Shown one piece after another: positions 4,516 through 10,126 of a stretch of DNA of 10,126 nucleotides. The notes under the pieces were generated by a model, which did no database searches, was not told where the DNA came from, and saw only the letters and a program-made list of their open reading frames with translations. The stretch lies in assembly GCA_035293845.1 (NCBI GenBank), contig DATGMB010000059.1:1-10126 (forward strand), in the 5' to 3' direction. Origin of the DNA: DATGMB01 sp035293845. GTDB lineage: Bacteria; Acidobacteriota; Terriglobia; Bryobacterales; Bryobacteraceae. The position numbers were made by a program, and so were the translations under genes. The first letter of the stretch is position 1. Every line of letters begins with the position of its first letter.

Positions 4516-6126
4516 ATGAAGATCTTCACATTCGACACCACGCTCCGTGACGGCACGCAAGGCGAAGCCGTCTCGTTCTCTGTCGACGATAAGCTCGTGC
4601 TGGCGCGCAAGTTCGACGAGCTGGGCATCGATTACATCGAGGGCGGCTGGCCGGGGTCCAATCCGAAGGACAAGGAATTCTTCACCCGCGCTTCCGAGCT
4701 CGATCTGCGCCATGCGCGCCTCACCGCGTTCGGCTCCACGCGCTTCGCCCGGAATCCCGTGCACGAAGACCGCAATGTGCTGGCGCTGGTCGAGGCCGGC
4801 ACGCCCACCGTTTCCATCTTCGGCAAGAGCTGGGATCTTCACGTGCACCGTGCGCTCGGCATCTCGGAGGATGAGAACCTGCAGCTCATCGCCGAGACCG
4901 TCCGCTACCTCAAGGATCACGGCAAAGAAGTCATCTATGACGCCGAGCACTTCTTCGACGGCTACAACGCCAACCCGGGCTATGCTCTCCGTACGCTCGA
5001 AGCCGCGGCGCGGGCCGGTGCCGATGTGCTCTGCCTCTGCGATACCAACGGCGGCACGCTCACCGGGCGGCTGGTCGAGATCGTGGCGGACGTGCGCCGC
5101 CGCTTCGATGGCGTTATCGGCATCCACACCCATAACGATTCCGGCTGCGCCGTGGCCAACGCCGTCGCCGCCGTCGAAGCCGGAGCGACGCATGTACAGG
5201 GCTGTCTCAACGGCTATGGCGAGCGCTGCGGCAACGCCAACCTCGCCTCCATCATCGCCAACCTGGAGCTGAAGCTGGGCCACACCACCATCGGCCCGGA
5301 GAAGCTGGCGAACCTCACGGCGGCGTGCCGTTTCGTGGCGGAAATCGCCAATCTGCCGCTGGCCAATGACCAGCCGTTCGTCGGCCGCAGCGCCTTCGCC
5401 CATAAGGGCGGCGTGCACGTGAGCGCGGTGCTCAAGGATTCCGCCACCTACGAGCACATCCCGCCTGCCAAAGTCGGCAACCGCCAGCGCGTGCTGGTGA
5501 GCGATCTGTCGGGCCGCGGCAACATCCTGTACAAGCTCAAGCAGCACGGCCTCGAAGACCGCCTGACCGAGGATGCCCGCCGCGAGCTGCTCGAGCGCAT
5601 CAAGCAGATGGAGTACGAAGGCTACGAGCTCGAAGCCGCCGAAGGCACCTTCGAGCTGCTGGTGCGCGAAGCGCTGCGCCCCGGACTCCACTTCTTCGAC
5701 GTGGACAGCTACGAAGTGAGCACGCGCGCTGCCGGACACGGCCCGTGCATCTCGACCGCCACGGTCACGCTGCACGCGCAGGATGAAGCGCACTCCGCCA
5801 CCGCAAGCGGCCACGGGCCGTTCCACGCCCTGCACGTCTGCCTGCGCCAGTGCCTCTCCAAGCTCTATCCGCAGATCACGGAGGTGCGGCTCACCGATTA
5901 CAAAGTGCGCGTGCTCGATTCCAACAAGGGCACCGCGGCGAATGTCCGCGTGCTGATCGAGTGGAGCGACCACCGCAGGAGCTGGTCCACCGTGGGGGTC
6001 TCGGACAACGTCATCGAGGCAAGCTGGCGCGCCCTGGTGGACGCGATCCGCCTCGAGCTGATGCGCCTCACCGAAAAGGACAGCTCGATCGAACGCGCCG
6101 TCGAAGACTACTGCTGGGGGGTGTAA
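4516..6126 (+). CDS. cimA: (R)-citramalate synthase
   Basis: CimA condenses pyruvate with acetyl-CoA to citramalate, the entry step of threonine-independent isoleucine synthesis. The 536 residues match the long citramalate synthase family (Geobacter type) in length and domain order. The N-terminal HMGL-like TIM barrel shows FDTTLRDGTQGEAVSFSVDDK (catalytic Arg11, metal-binding Asp12), the metal motif HTHND (His204, His206, Asp208) and GCLNGYGERCGNANL. After the linker and FAHKGGVHVSAVLKD comes a C-terminal LeuA-type dimerisation/allosteric domain (about 395-525), likely the site of isoleucine feedback. The closest alternatives, 2-isopropylmalate synthase (LeuA) and homocitrate synthase, are less likely because EGGWPGSNPKDKEFF and the YDAEHFFDGYNANPGYAL segment are citramalate synthase hallmarks. 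GAGG at 4504-4507, eight bases before the ATG, is the ribosome-binding site. The 97-base gap after ilvC carries the heptamer repeats; the gene is presumably in the ilv operon. Confidence 0.93.
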   Translation: MKIFTFDTTLRDGTQGEAVSFSVDDKLVLARKFDELGIDYIEGGWPGSNPKDKEFFTRASELDLRHARLTAFGSTRFARNPVHEDRNVLALVEAGTPTVSIFGKSWDLHVHRALGISEDENLQLIAETVRYLKDHGKEVIYDAEHFFDGYNANPGYALRTLEAAARAGADVLCLCDTNGGTLTGRLVEIVADVRRRFDGVIGIHTHNDSGCAVANAVAAVEAGATHVQGCLNGYGERCGNANLASIIANLELKLGHTTIGPEKLANLTAACRFVAEIANLPLANDQPFVGRSAFAHKGGVHVSAVLKDSATYEHIPPAKVGNRQRVLVSDLSGRGNILYKLKQHGLEDRLTEDARRELLERIKQMEYEGYELEAAEGTFELLVREALRPGLHFFDVDSYEVSTRAAGHGPCISTATVTLHAQDEAHSATASGHGPFHALHVCLRQCLSKLYPQITEVRLTDYKVRVLDSNKGTAANVRVLIEWSDHRRSWSTVGVSDNVIEASWRALVDAIRLELMRLTEKDSSIERAVEDYCWGV

Positions 6127-6167
6127 CCGGGCCGCGCTCTGGCGCTTCGATTGCACTCCCCTCAGGC

Positions 6168-6446
6168 ATGCTGGATATCCTTCATGCCCGCCTGAGCGAG
6201 CCCATCCCCGAACCCGAGTTAAGCAAAATGTGGGAATCCGAGCGCACCACATTCACGACCGGTTCGGGCGACGGCATCGATACCTTCCTCACCGCCCCCG
6301 AAATGGTGATCGAAGCGCACGATTCCGGCGTGGAGCTCCGCTTCCACAGCGCCCGGCCGGATGTCGCACATCCCAGGGTCAAGCACGCATTCGAACGCGC
6401 CGTGCACCGTTATCGCCCGCACGTCCGGATCGACTGGCAGGATTGA
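6168..6446 (+). CDS. Small hypothetical protein, 92 residues
   Basis: An open frame of 92 codons from ATG 6168 to TGA 6444-6446 follows cimA by 41 bases on the same strand. It shows strong G/C preference at third positions and an ordinary soluble-protein composition (charged, few hydrophobic runs, ending RPHVRIDWQD). No signal peptide, membrane segment or known motif is visible, and I do not recognise the family. The start is uncertain: the AGG before ATG 6168 is only one base away, so no good ribosome-binding site is seen. ATG 6228 (MWESERTTF, 72 residues) is a possible alternative. It could be co-transcribed with cimA, perhaps translationally coupled. No terminator separates them. Confidence 0.6.
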   Translation: MLDILHARLSEPIPEPELSKMWESERTTFTTGSGDGIDTFLTAPEMVIEAHDSGVELRFHSARPDVAHPRVKHAFERAVHRYRPHVRIDWQD

Positions 6447-6555
6447 GCTGCCGCAGCCGCCTCTCCTGCGGCGCTCTCCTCGGGCCCGCACCCGTACGGC
6501 CAGACAGCGCGGCCTCGCGGCGAGGACAGCGTCCGGGTCGCAGGATGGAGCGCCG

Positions 6556-8010
6556 CTACCGGAATTTGCCGTCCGGCGCCTGGTTCATCAGCCGCTTGGT
6601 CTGGTGCTCCTTGCGGTCGTCTTCGATGTACTTCTCCAGACGTTTGATGCTATCGGCCTGGCGCGCCAGCGTGGCCTTCAGACGCGCGTTTTCGTCGCGC
6701 AGTTCTTCGAGCTCCGCCCGCAGACGGGCGTTGTCCGGAGTCGGCTTCGCTGGCGCAGTGCGCTCGCCTGCACCGCTCGGCTCGCCCTCGGACGGTTCTG
6801 CCGAAGCCTTGGTCGGAGGCGCTGCCGCCGGTACGGCCGCGAAGCTGGCGCTCTCGACCAGTCTCTGCCCGTTCGGTTGCCCGACGCTCAGCGTCACCTC
6901 CACGCGGTCCGTAGCGGGCGCGTAGGTCCACACGCCGGCCTTCAGTCGCATCGCGTCCAGCGGAACGCTCTTCGGCACCGGCCCATCCGAGATGAGCAGA
7001 ATGCCGCCCGTCGCGCGGGCGATCCCCGGCGCGGCCGGGTTCCATCGAAGCTCGATCTTCCCGCTCTGTTCGCTCGCGCTGAGCCCGAGCGCCGCGTGCG
7101 CCATGGGGCTGGGCGGCGCGAACGCTGCGGCGACCTGCGCCATCCACCAGCCGCGGGTCGCATAAGCCGTGAAGGCCATTCCGCATCCCAGCGCCGCCGC
7201 CGCGGCAAACGCCCAGAGCGGACGGCGCGTCCGGGTGAGCGGCGCCGTCCGCAGAAACGTGGGAGACGGGATCTCCGCTGGCGCCGCCTCCAGCTCGGCC
7301 TGCTTCGGCGGCGGAGGAGGCGCGGGCTCCGCCACAATTGCGGGTTCGGCCATCGCCGCAGGGATGATATCGATCACCGTCCCCGCCGGTTCGGGCGGAG
7401 GCGAAGCCGCGGCGGGCGCTGGAGAGGGCGGCGGTGCGGCGGCTGGCCCTTCGCTCTGCCGCGAGGGCAGCGGCCGAACGTCCAGCGGCTCCAGTTGGAA
7501 TTCCCGGTGGCTGGCATCGGTGCGCATCCGGCCGTCCGCCGCGGTGAAGAAGAAGCCGGCCCGCACCGGCTGAAAGGTGTGAGGCTTCAGCACCAGCGCG
7601 ACCTGCCACGGCTCGGGAAAGAACCGTTGATGGATTTCCAGGTCCGCCTCGGAGAGGAAGATCTCGCTGCGCGTGTGCGAGTGGTACCAGCCCACCGGCT
7701 GCGCCTCAGGATTCTGGCGCGCGGCATCCAGCATGGCGGCCAGTCTCGACTGGTCGTTGGCGGAGAGCGTGAAACCCGGGCCGAAGGCGTGCTCGCATTC
7801 GAGCTGCGCCGAATCCGTGATCAGGAGCCCGCTCTCCGTTCGCCGGCCCAGCAGAATCCCGCCGATCTCGGCGCCGCCGCGCGGCAGCGAAAAGTACGCG
7901 TCCACGACCGCCAGCCGGATATCGTCGAGCACCCGCGGCTCATACGCAATCGCGAACGGGCACTCGGGGACGGACCAGTGGGCGAGCGCGGAATCGGGCG
8001 AAAAGGACAT
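6556..8010 (-). CDS. Membrane-anchored JAMM/MPN-domain protein with C-terminal coiled coil
   Basis: On the minus strand, ATG at 8010-8008 gives 484 residues. Residues 1-170 form a JAB/MPN fold with a complete JAMM zinc site: Glu48 in AEIGGILLG, His110 and His112 in GWYHSHTRSEIFLSEAD, Ser120 and Asp123 (HxH-x7-S-x2-D), so an active zinc isopeptidase or peptidase is likely. Residues 185-260 are a proline/alanine-rich linker. About 264-284 (PLWAFAAAAALGCGMAFTAYA) is one membrane segment preceded by arginines, predicting the JAMM domain in the cytoplasm. Residues 305-393 look like a beta-sandwich outside the membrane, and 427-470 a charged coiled coil. The start at 8010 is preferred because an upstream in-frame ATG (8130) would overlap the divergent gene and its added N-terminus looks non-coding. 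No ubiquitin-like or E1 gene is next to it. The substrate and pathway are unknown. Confidence 0.85.
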   Translation of the reverse strand: MSFSPDSALAHWSVPECPFAIAYEPRVLDDIRLAVVDAYFSLPRGGAEIGGILLGRRTESGLLITDSAQLECEHAFGPGFTLSANDQSRLAAMLDAARQNPEAQPVGWYHSHTRSEIFLSEADLEIHQRFFPEPWQVALVLKPHTFQPVRAGFFFTAADGRMRTDASHREFQLEPLDVRPLPSRQSEGPAAAPPPSPAPAAASPPPEPAGTVIDIIPAAMAEPAIVAEPAPPPPPKQAELEAAPAEIPSPTFLRTAPLTRTRRPLWAFAAAAALGCGMAFTAYATRGWWMAQVAAAFAPPSPMAHAALGLSASEQSGKIELRWNPAAPGIARATGGILLISDGPVPKSVPLDAMRLKAGVWTYAPATDRVEVTLSVGQPNGQRLVESASFAAVPAAAPPTKASAEPSEGEPSGAGERTAPAKPTPDNARLRAELEELRDENARLKATLARQADSIKRLEKYIEDDRKEHQTKRLMNQAPDGKFR

Positions 8011-8023
8011 CGGCGAAAGCTTT

Positions 8024-8029
8024 ATTGTA
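8024..8029 (-). promoter_or_regulatory. Possible -10 element for the JAMM gene
   Basis: The minus strand reads TACAAT across 8029-8024, 13 bases before the ATG at 8010, with no good -35 hexamer 16-18 bases upstream and no clear Shine-Dalgarno sequence. Transcription would begin near 8017, leaving a very short 5' leader. The hexamer match alone is modest evidence. Confidence 0.35.
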
Positions 8030-8077
8030 CGGGAACTCGCAGTCGCGCGCGCGTGAAGTGGCGTCCGCAAACCGCCA

Positions 8078-8083
8078 TATAAT
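8078..8083 (+). promoter_or_regulatory. -10 element giving a leaderless GAF-protein transcript
   Basis: A perfect TATAAT (8078-8083) lies six bases before the GTG start codon at 8090, so the expected transcription start coincides with the first base of the start codon. No Shine-Dalgarno sequence is present, as expected for a leaderless message. A -35 match is not evident. The element is divergent from the JAMM-gene -10 about 50 bp away. Confidence 0.55.
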
Positions 8084-8089
8084 GAAGTC

Positions 8090-8686
8090 GTGCCCAAAGC
8101 CAAAGATCTGGAGGTGCGTTTACAGCGCACCGAGGAGCAGTTGCGCCTGTTTCAGAAGATCAGCCGGTTCATGGTGCGGGATCTGAGCCTGCAGGACGTG
8201 CTCAACGGCATCGTGGCCCTGATCGTCGAATACACCGCCTGCGATTCCTGCCTCGTCTATCTGCTGGATGGCGAGGACCTGGTTTTGTGCGCGTCCAATA
8301 AGCCCCACCCCTCCACCATCGGCAAGCTGCGCATGCGTTGGAGCGAAGGCCTCACCGGCTGGGTGGCGCGCGAGCGGCGGCTGCTCGCGATCTCGCGCGA
8401 GGCCTACCGCGACCCGCGTTTCAAGAAATTCGGCGAGCTCGAAGAGGATAACTACGAAGCCTTCCTTTCCGCGCCGGTGATTGCCCGCAACCGCGTGGTG
8501 GGCGTGGTAAACGTGCAGCATCGCCTGCCGCACCAGCACACGGGCGGCGAAATGGAGGTGCTGACGACGGTCGGCGAGCAGGTCGGCTGCGTACTGGTGC
8601 TCGCGCGTCTCGCGTCTTCCGCCCTCGAAGCCGCAAATCACGTCGAGTTGGTCCTATCTTCCGGCCCGGTTCCGATGAAACAATAG
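8090..8686 (+). CDS. GAF-domain protein, PtsP-like sensor module
   Basis: The product has 198 residues from a GTG start. Residues 4-27 are a short charged helix likely to form a coiled coil (LEVRLQRTEEQLRLFQKI). Residues about 28-175 form a GAF domain: CDSCLVYLLDGEDLVLCAS, then RMRWSEGLTGWVARERRLLAI, DPRFKKFGELEEDNYEAFLSAPVI and GVVNVQHRLPHQH. The pattern is very like the N-terminal GAF domain of PtsP (nitrogen PTS enzyme I), but no PTS, kinase or output domain follows, so it is a stand-alone sensor that probably binds a small molecule and acts by dimerisation or through a partner. It is cytoplasmic; no signal peptide or membrane segment is seen. No in-frame ATG precedes it, and the GTG is supported by the TATAAT six bases upstream. 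The next gene begins four bases after its stop. Confidence 0.85.
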   Translation: MPKAKDLEVRLQRTEEQLRLFQKISRFMVRDLSLQDVLNGIVALIVEYTACDSCLVYLLDGEDLVLCASNKPHPSTIGKLRMRWSEGLTGWVARERRLLAISREAYRDPRFKKFGELEEDNYEAFLSAPVIARNRVVGVVNVQHRLPHQHTGGEMEVLTTVGEQVGCVLVLARLASSALEAANHVELVLSSGPVPMKQ

Positions 8687-8690
8687 ACCC

Positions 8691-9878
8691 GTGGCGACCG
8701 CCCGCCCATTCCGAGCCCGCCGCATCGCGGCGATCGCCGGCCTGCTGACCGCCATGGCCGCCGCGGCCCTGATGCCGGCCAGCCAGGTCCCGACCGCCGC
8801 CGGCCCGTCTCCAGCCTCCGCCGCCGCGCAGTCTCCCCCCAAGTGGCGCATGCGGTATTTCTACGATGAGGAGAAGTCCTCCTTCGAGATCGCCGATCTG
8901 CAATTCCCCTCCAACAAGCGCGGCCTGGCGGTGGGCGTGATCGTCCAGGGCGGCCATCAGCGGCCGGCCGAAGTGGTCACTGCCGATGGCGGCGCGCACT
9001 GGCAGATGATCCATCTCGAGGAGCCGCCGCTTTCCCTTTTCTTCCTGAACGAAAGCCTCGGCTGGATGGTCACTACCAGGGGCCTGTGGCAAACGACCGA
9101 GGCCGGCCGCAATTGGCGAAAGCTGCCGCATCTGCCCTCGCCGGTGTTCCGCGTCTGCTTCATCGACGAACGGAACGGTTTCGCCGCGGGTCCCAAAAAG
9201 AAGATGTACCGAACGCGCGATGGCGGGCAGCACTGGGAGCCGGTCGCCGCGGCTGCCGAGCCGCCCGGCAATCCCGAGTTCAGCGCGTACACCTGGATTT
9301 CCTTCGCGACCCCGAAATTCGGGATCGCGACCGGCTGGAACATGCCGCCGCGCCACCAGGAGAGTCTGCCGGACTGGATGGATCCCGAATCGGCGGCCAC
9401 GCGCCGCGATACGCCCCATCTGACCTACTCGCTCGTGACCAACGATGGCGGCGCCACGTGGAAATCTCAGGCGGCCTCGCTGTTCGGGCAGGTGGCGCGG
9501 GTGCGCTTCGGCCCCGGCGGCCTCGGCCTGGGACTGATCGAGTATCCGGGCACGTTCCGCTACGCCGCCGAGGTCTATCAGATCGAATGGAAGACGGGCA
9601 AGAGCCACACCGTCTATCGCGACCGCCGCTTCGCCGTGACCGACATCTGGCAGATGCCGGATGGGACCGCCTACCTGGCCGGCGTCGAGGCAGTGGGCCA
9701 GGTGCGCGGGGTCATGCCGGGCAAAGTGCGGGTGTTGCGCAGCTCGGCCGATCTGGCGGACTGGACCGAGATGCCCGTCGACTATCGCGCCACCGCCAGT
9801 CGCGTGATGCTCGCGGTTCCGGATGCCGAAAACCTGTGGATGGCGACTGACGCGGGTATGATTCTCAAACTGCAATAG
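8691..9878 (+). CDS. Secreted Asp-box (BNR/Ycf48-like) beta-propeller protein
   Basis: The product has 395 residues from GTG 8691. The N-terminus (RPFRARR, then a hydrophobic Ala/Leu stretch to about residue 30, followed by an Ala/Pro-rich linker) is a likely signal peptide or lipid-free anchor. The body carries Asp-box motifs: TADGGAHW (97-104), TTEAGRNW (135-142, degenerate), TRDGGQHW (175-182), TNDGGATW (250-257) and a degenerate SSADLADW near 351-358. These mark beta-propeller blades as in BNR-repeat and Ycf48/HCF136-like proteins. No sialidase catalytic residues are evident, so it is more likely a scaffold or assembly protein in the periplasm or outside the cell than an enzyme. GTG 8691 is preferred over ATG 8754 because it keeps the basic n-region of the signal peptide. 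It starts four bases after the GAF gene and is probably co-transcribed. Confidence 0.8.
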   Translation: MATARPFRARRIAAIAGLLTAMAAAALMPASQVPTAAGPSPASAAAQSPPKWRMRYFYDEEKSSFEIADLQFPSNKRGLAVGVIVQGGHQRPAEVVTADGGAHWQMIHLEEPPLSLFFLNESLGWMVTTRGLWQTTEAGRNWRKLPHLPSPVFRVCFIDERNGFAAGPKKKMYRTRDGGQHWEPVAAAAEPPGNPEFSAYTWISFATPKFGIATGWNMPPRHQESLPDWMDPESAATRRDTPHLTYSLVTNDGGATWKSQAASLFGQVARVRFGPGGLGLGLIEYPGTFRYAAEVYQIEWKTGKSHTVYRDRRFAVTDIWQMPDGTAYLAGVEAVGQVRGVMPGKVRVLRSSADLADWTEMPVDYRATASRVMLAVPDAENLWMATDAGMILKLQ

Positions 9879-9886
9879 CACAATCG

Positions 9887-9902
9887 CGCGGCGCCGCGTT
9901 TT
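9887..9902 (+). terminator. Possible weak terminator after the propeller gene
   Basis: CGCGGCGCCGCG (9887-9898) is a perfect palindrome that can fold with a 4-bp GC stem and a 4-base loop, followed immediately by TTTT (9899-9902), nine bases after the stop codon. The stem is short for an intrinsic terminator, so efficiency may be low. Confidence 0.4.
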
Positions 9903-9920
9903 ATCCACAGCCAATCCACA
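9901..9920 (+). promoter_or_regulatory. DnaA box plus degenerate second copy
   Basis: TTATCCACA (9901-9909) is an exact consensus DnaA-binding site. CAATCCACA (9912-9920) matches it at 7 of 9 positions in the same orientation, 11 bp downstream. The pair may bind DnaA, either as a regulatory or titration site or as part of a larger cluster outside the window. A single consensus match could be chance. Confidence 0.4.
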
Positions 9921-10126
9921 GGGCGAGCGCCGTAACCGGCTCGAAACACGGCTGAAATAATCTGAGGAAAAGGGCGCTTTCGCGTACAGAAAACCGTTGA
10001 CCGGAACTGTGAGCAGGAGCATATTTGAACACGGGTTCCAAGAGGTTTGAGGAACAGCAAGCCAGCGGAAACGTAGCGGACCTGAAACGGTGATCCGGCG
10101 CCGGTAACACTAGCGATAGAGACGGC
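9921..10126. other. Right-end intergenic region with promoter-like and small-ORF-like signals
   Basis: No recognisable gene begins here. TTGACC (9997-10002) and CATATT (10020-10025) are 17 bases apart and could be a promoter. Alternatively, AGGAG (10015-10019) is five bases before a TTG at 10025 that opens a 22-codon frame to TGA at 10091-10093 (begins with NTGSKRFEEQQ after the start). Both cannot hold together, since that ribosome-binding site would lie upstream of the transcript start. A CCGGCGCCGG palindrome follows at 10095-10104. The region probably belongs to the 5' side of a gene beyond the window. Confidence 0.3.

Noticed and set aside
4204..6252. Very long minus-strand open frame opposite cimA (about 680 codons)
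   Set aside because: It runs antisense through cimA and into ilvC and the heptamer repeats, giving a repetitive SQESGVRS-type stretch; no recognisable domains. It is a product of GC-rich third positions.
6450..6472. Hairpin GCCGCAG/CTGCGGC after the small gene as an intrinsic terminator
   Set aside because: A 7-bp stem with a 9-base loop exists but no T-run follows on the plus strand. The 109-base convergent gap 6447-6555 shows no clear terminator for either gene.
6361..8082. Plus-strand open frame opposite the JAMM gene (about 570 codons)
   Set aside because: Composition is arginine-rich and motif-free. The minus-strand frame has a complete zinc-site motif, a membrane segment and a coiled coil.
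8421..10022. Minus-strand open frame opposite the GAF and propeller genes (about 530 codons)
   Set aside because: It crosses two plausible plus-strand genes and an intergenic region, and its translation shows no recognisable fold.
1..10126. tRNA or rRNA genes, insertion sequences or integrase genes
   Set aside because: None were recognised by eye. The intergenic regions are too short or lack cloverleaf features, and no transposase motifs were seen in any coding frame.

Overview
The window is GC-rich, densely coding bacterial DNA. It most resembles an Acidobacteriota chromosome, plausibly the Solibacter/Bryobacter branch. The reasons are a carboxypeptidase-regulatory-like (Oar-type) TonB-dependent receptor tail at the left edge, an ilvBNC-cimA gene order, short intergenic repeats, and a mosaic JAMM/membrane/coiled-coil protein. 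This assignment is inference; no rRNA or other phylogenetic marker is present.

Layout. Bases 1-315 are the C-terminus of an outer-membrane receptor, closed by a strong intrinsic terminator (345-373). Bases 374-841 hold no convincing conventional gene: there is a possible 22-residue minus-strand ORF, helically phased copies of TGGGTTCG, and an AT-rich promoter. From that promoter runs the core of the window, a branched-chain amino acid operon: a leader peptide packed with Ile/Val/Leu codons (842-940), an antiterminator/terminator pair (930-1012), ilvB (1078-2811), ilvN (2824-3369), ilvC (3405-4418) and cimA (4516-6126), possibly extended by a small unknown gene (6168-6446). Acetolactate synthase (IlvBN) and ketol-acid reductoisomerase (IlvC) serve both valine/leucine and isoleucine synthesis. 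CimA feeds isoleucine synthesis by making citramalate from pyruvate and acetyl-CoA, bypassing threonine. The leader region has every part of a classical translation-coupled attenuator, so transcription of the operon is probably tuned by the charging of tRNA-Ile, with Val and Leu contributing.

On the opposite strand (8010-6556) lies an unusual protein with an N-terminal JAMM metalloprotease domain, a proline-rich linker, one membrane segment, a probable beta-sandwich and a C-terminal coiled coil. It diverges from a probably leaderless gene for a PtsP-like GAF-domain sensor (8090-8686), followed four bases later by a secreted Asp-box (BNR/Ycf48-like) propeller protein (8691-9878). The right end (9879-10126) has a possible weak terminator, a consensus DnaA box with a degenerate second copy 11 bp away, and promoter-like and small-ORF-like signals, but no recognisable gene.

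The main discovery candidate is the ilv attenuator. The membrane-anchored JAMM protein comes second, and the inverted heptamer-repeat hairpin between ilvC and cimA third.
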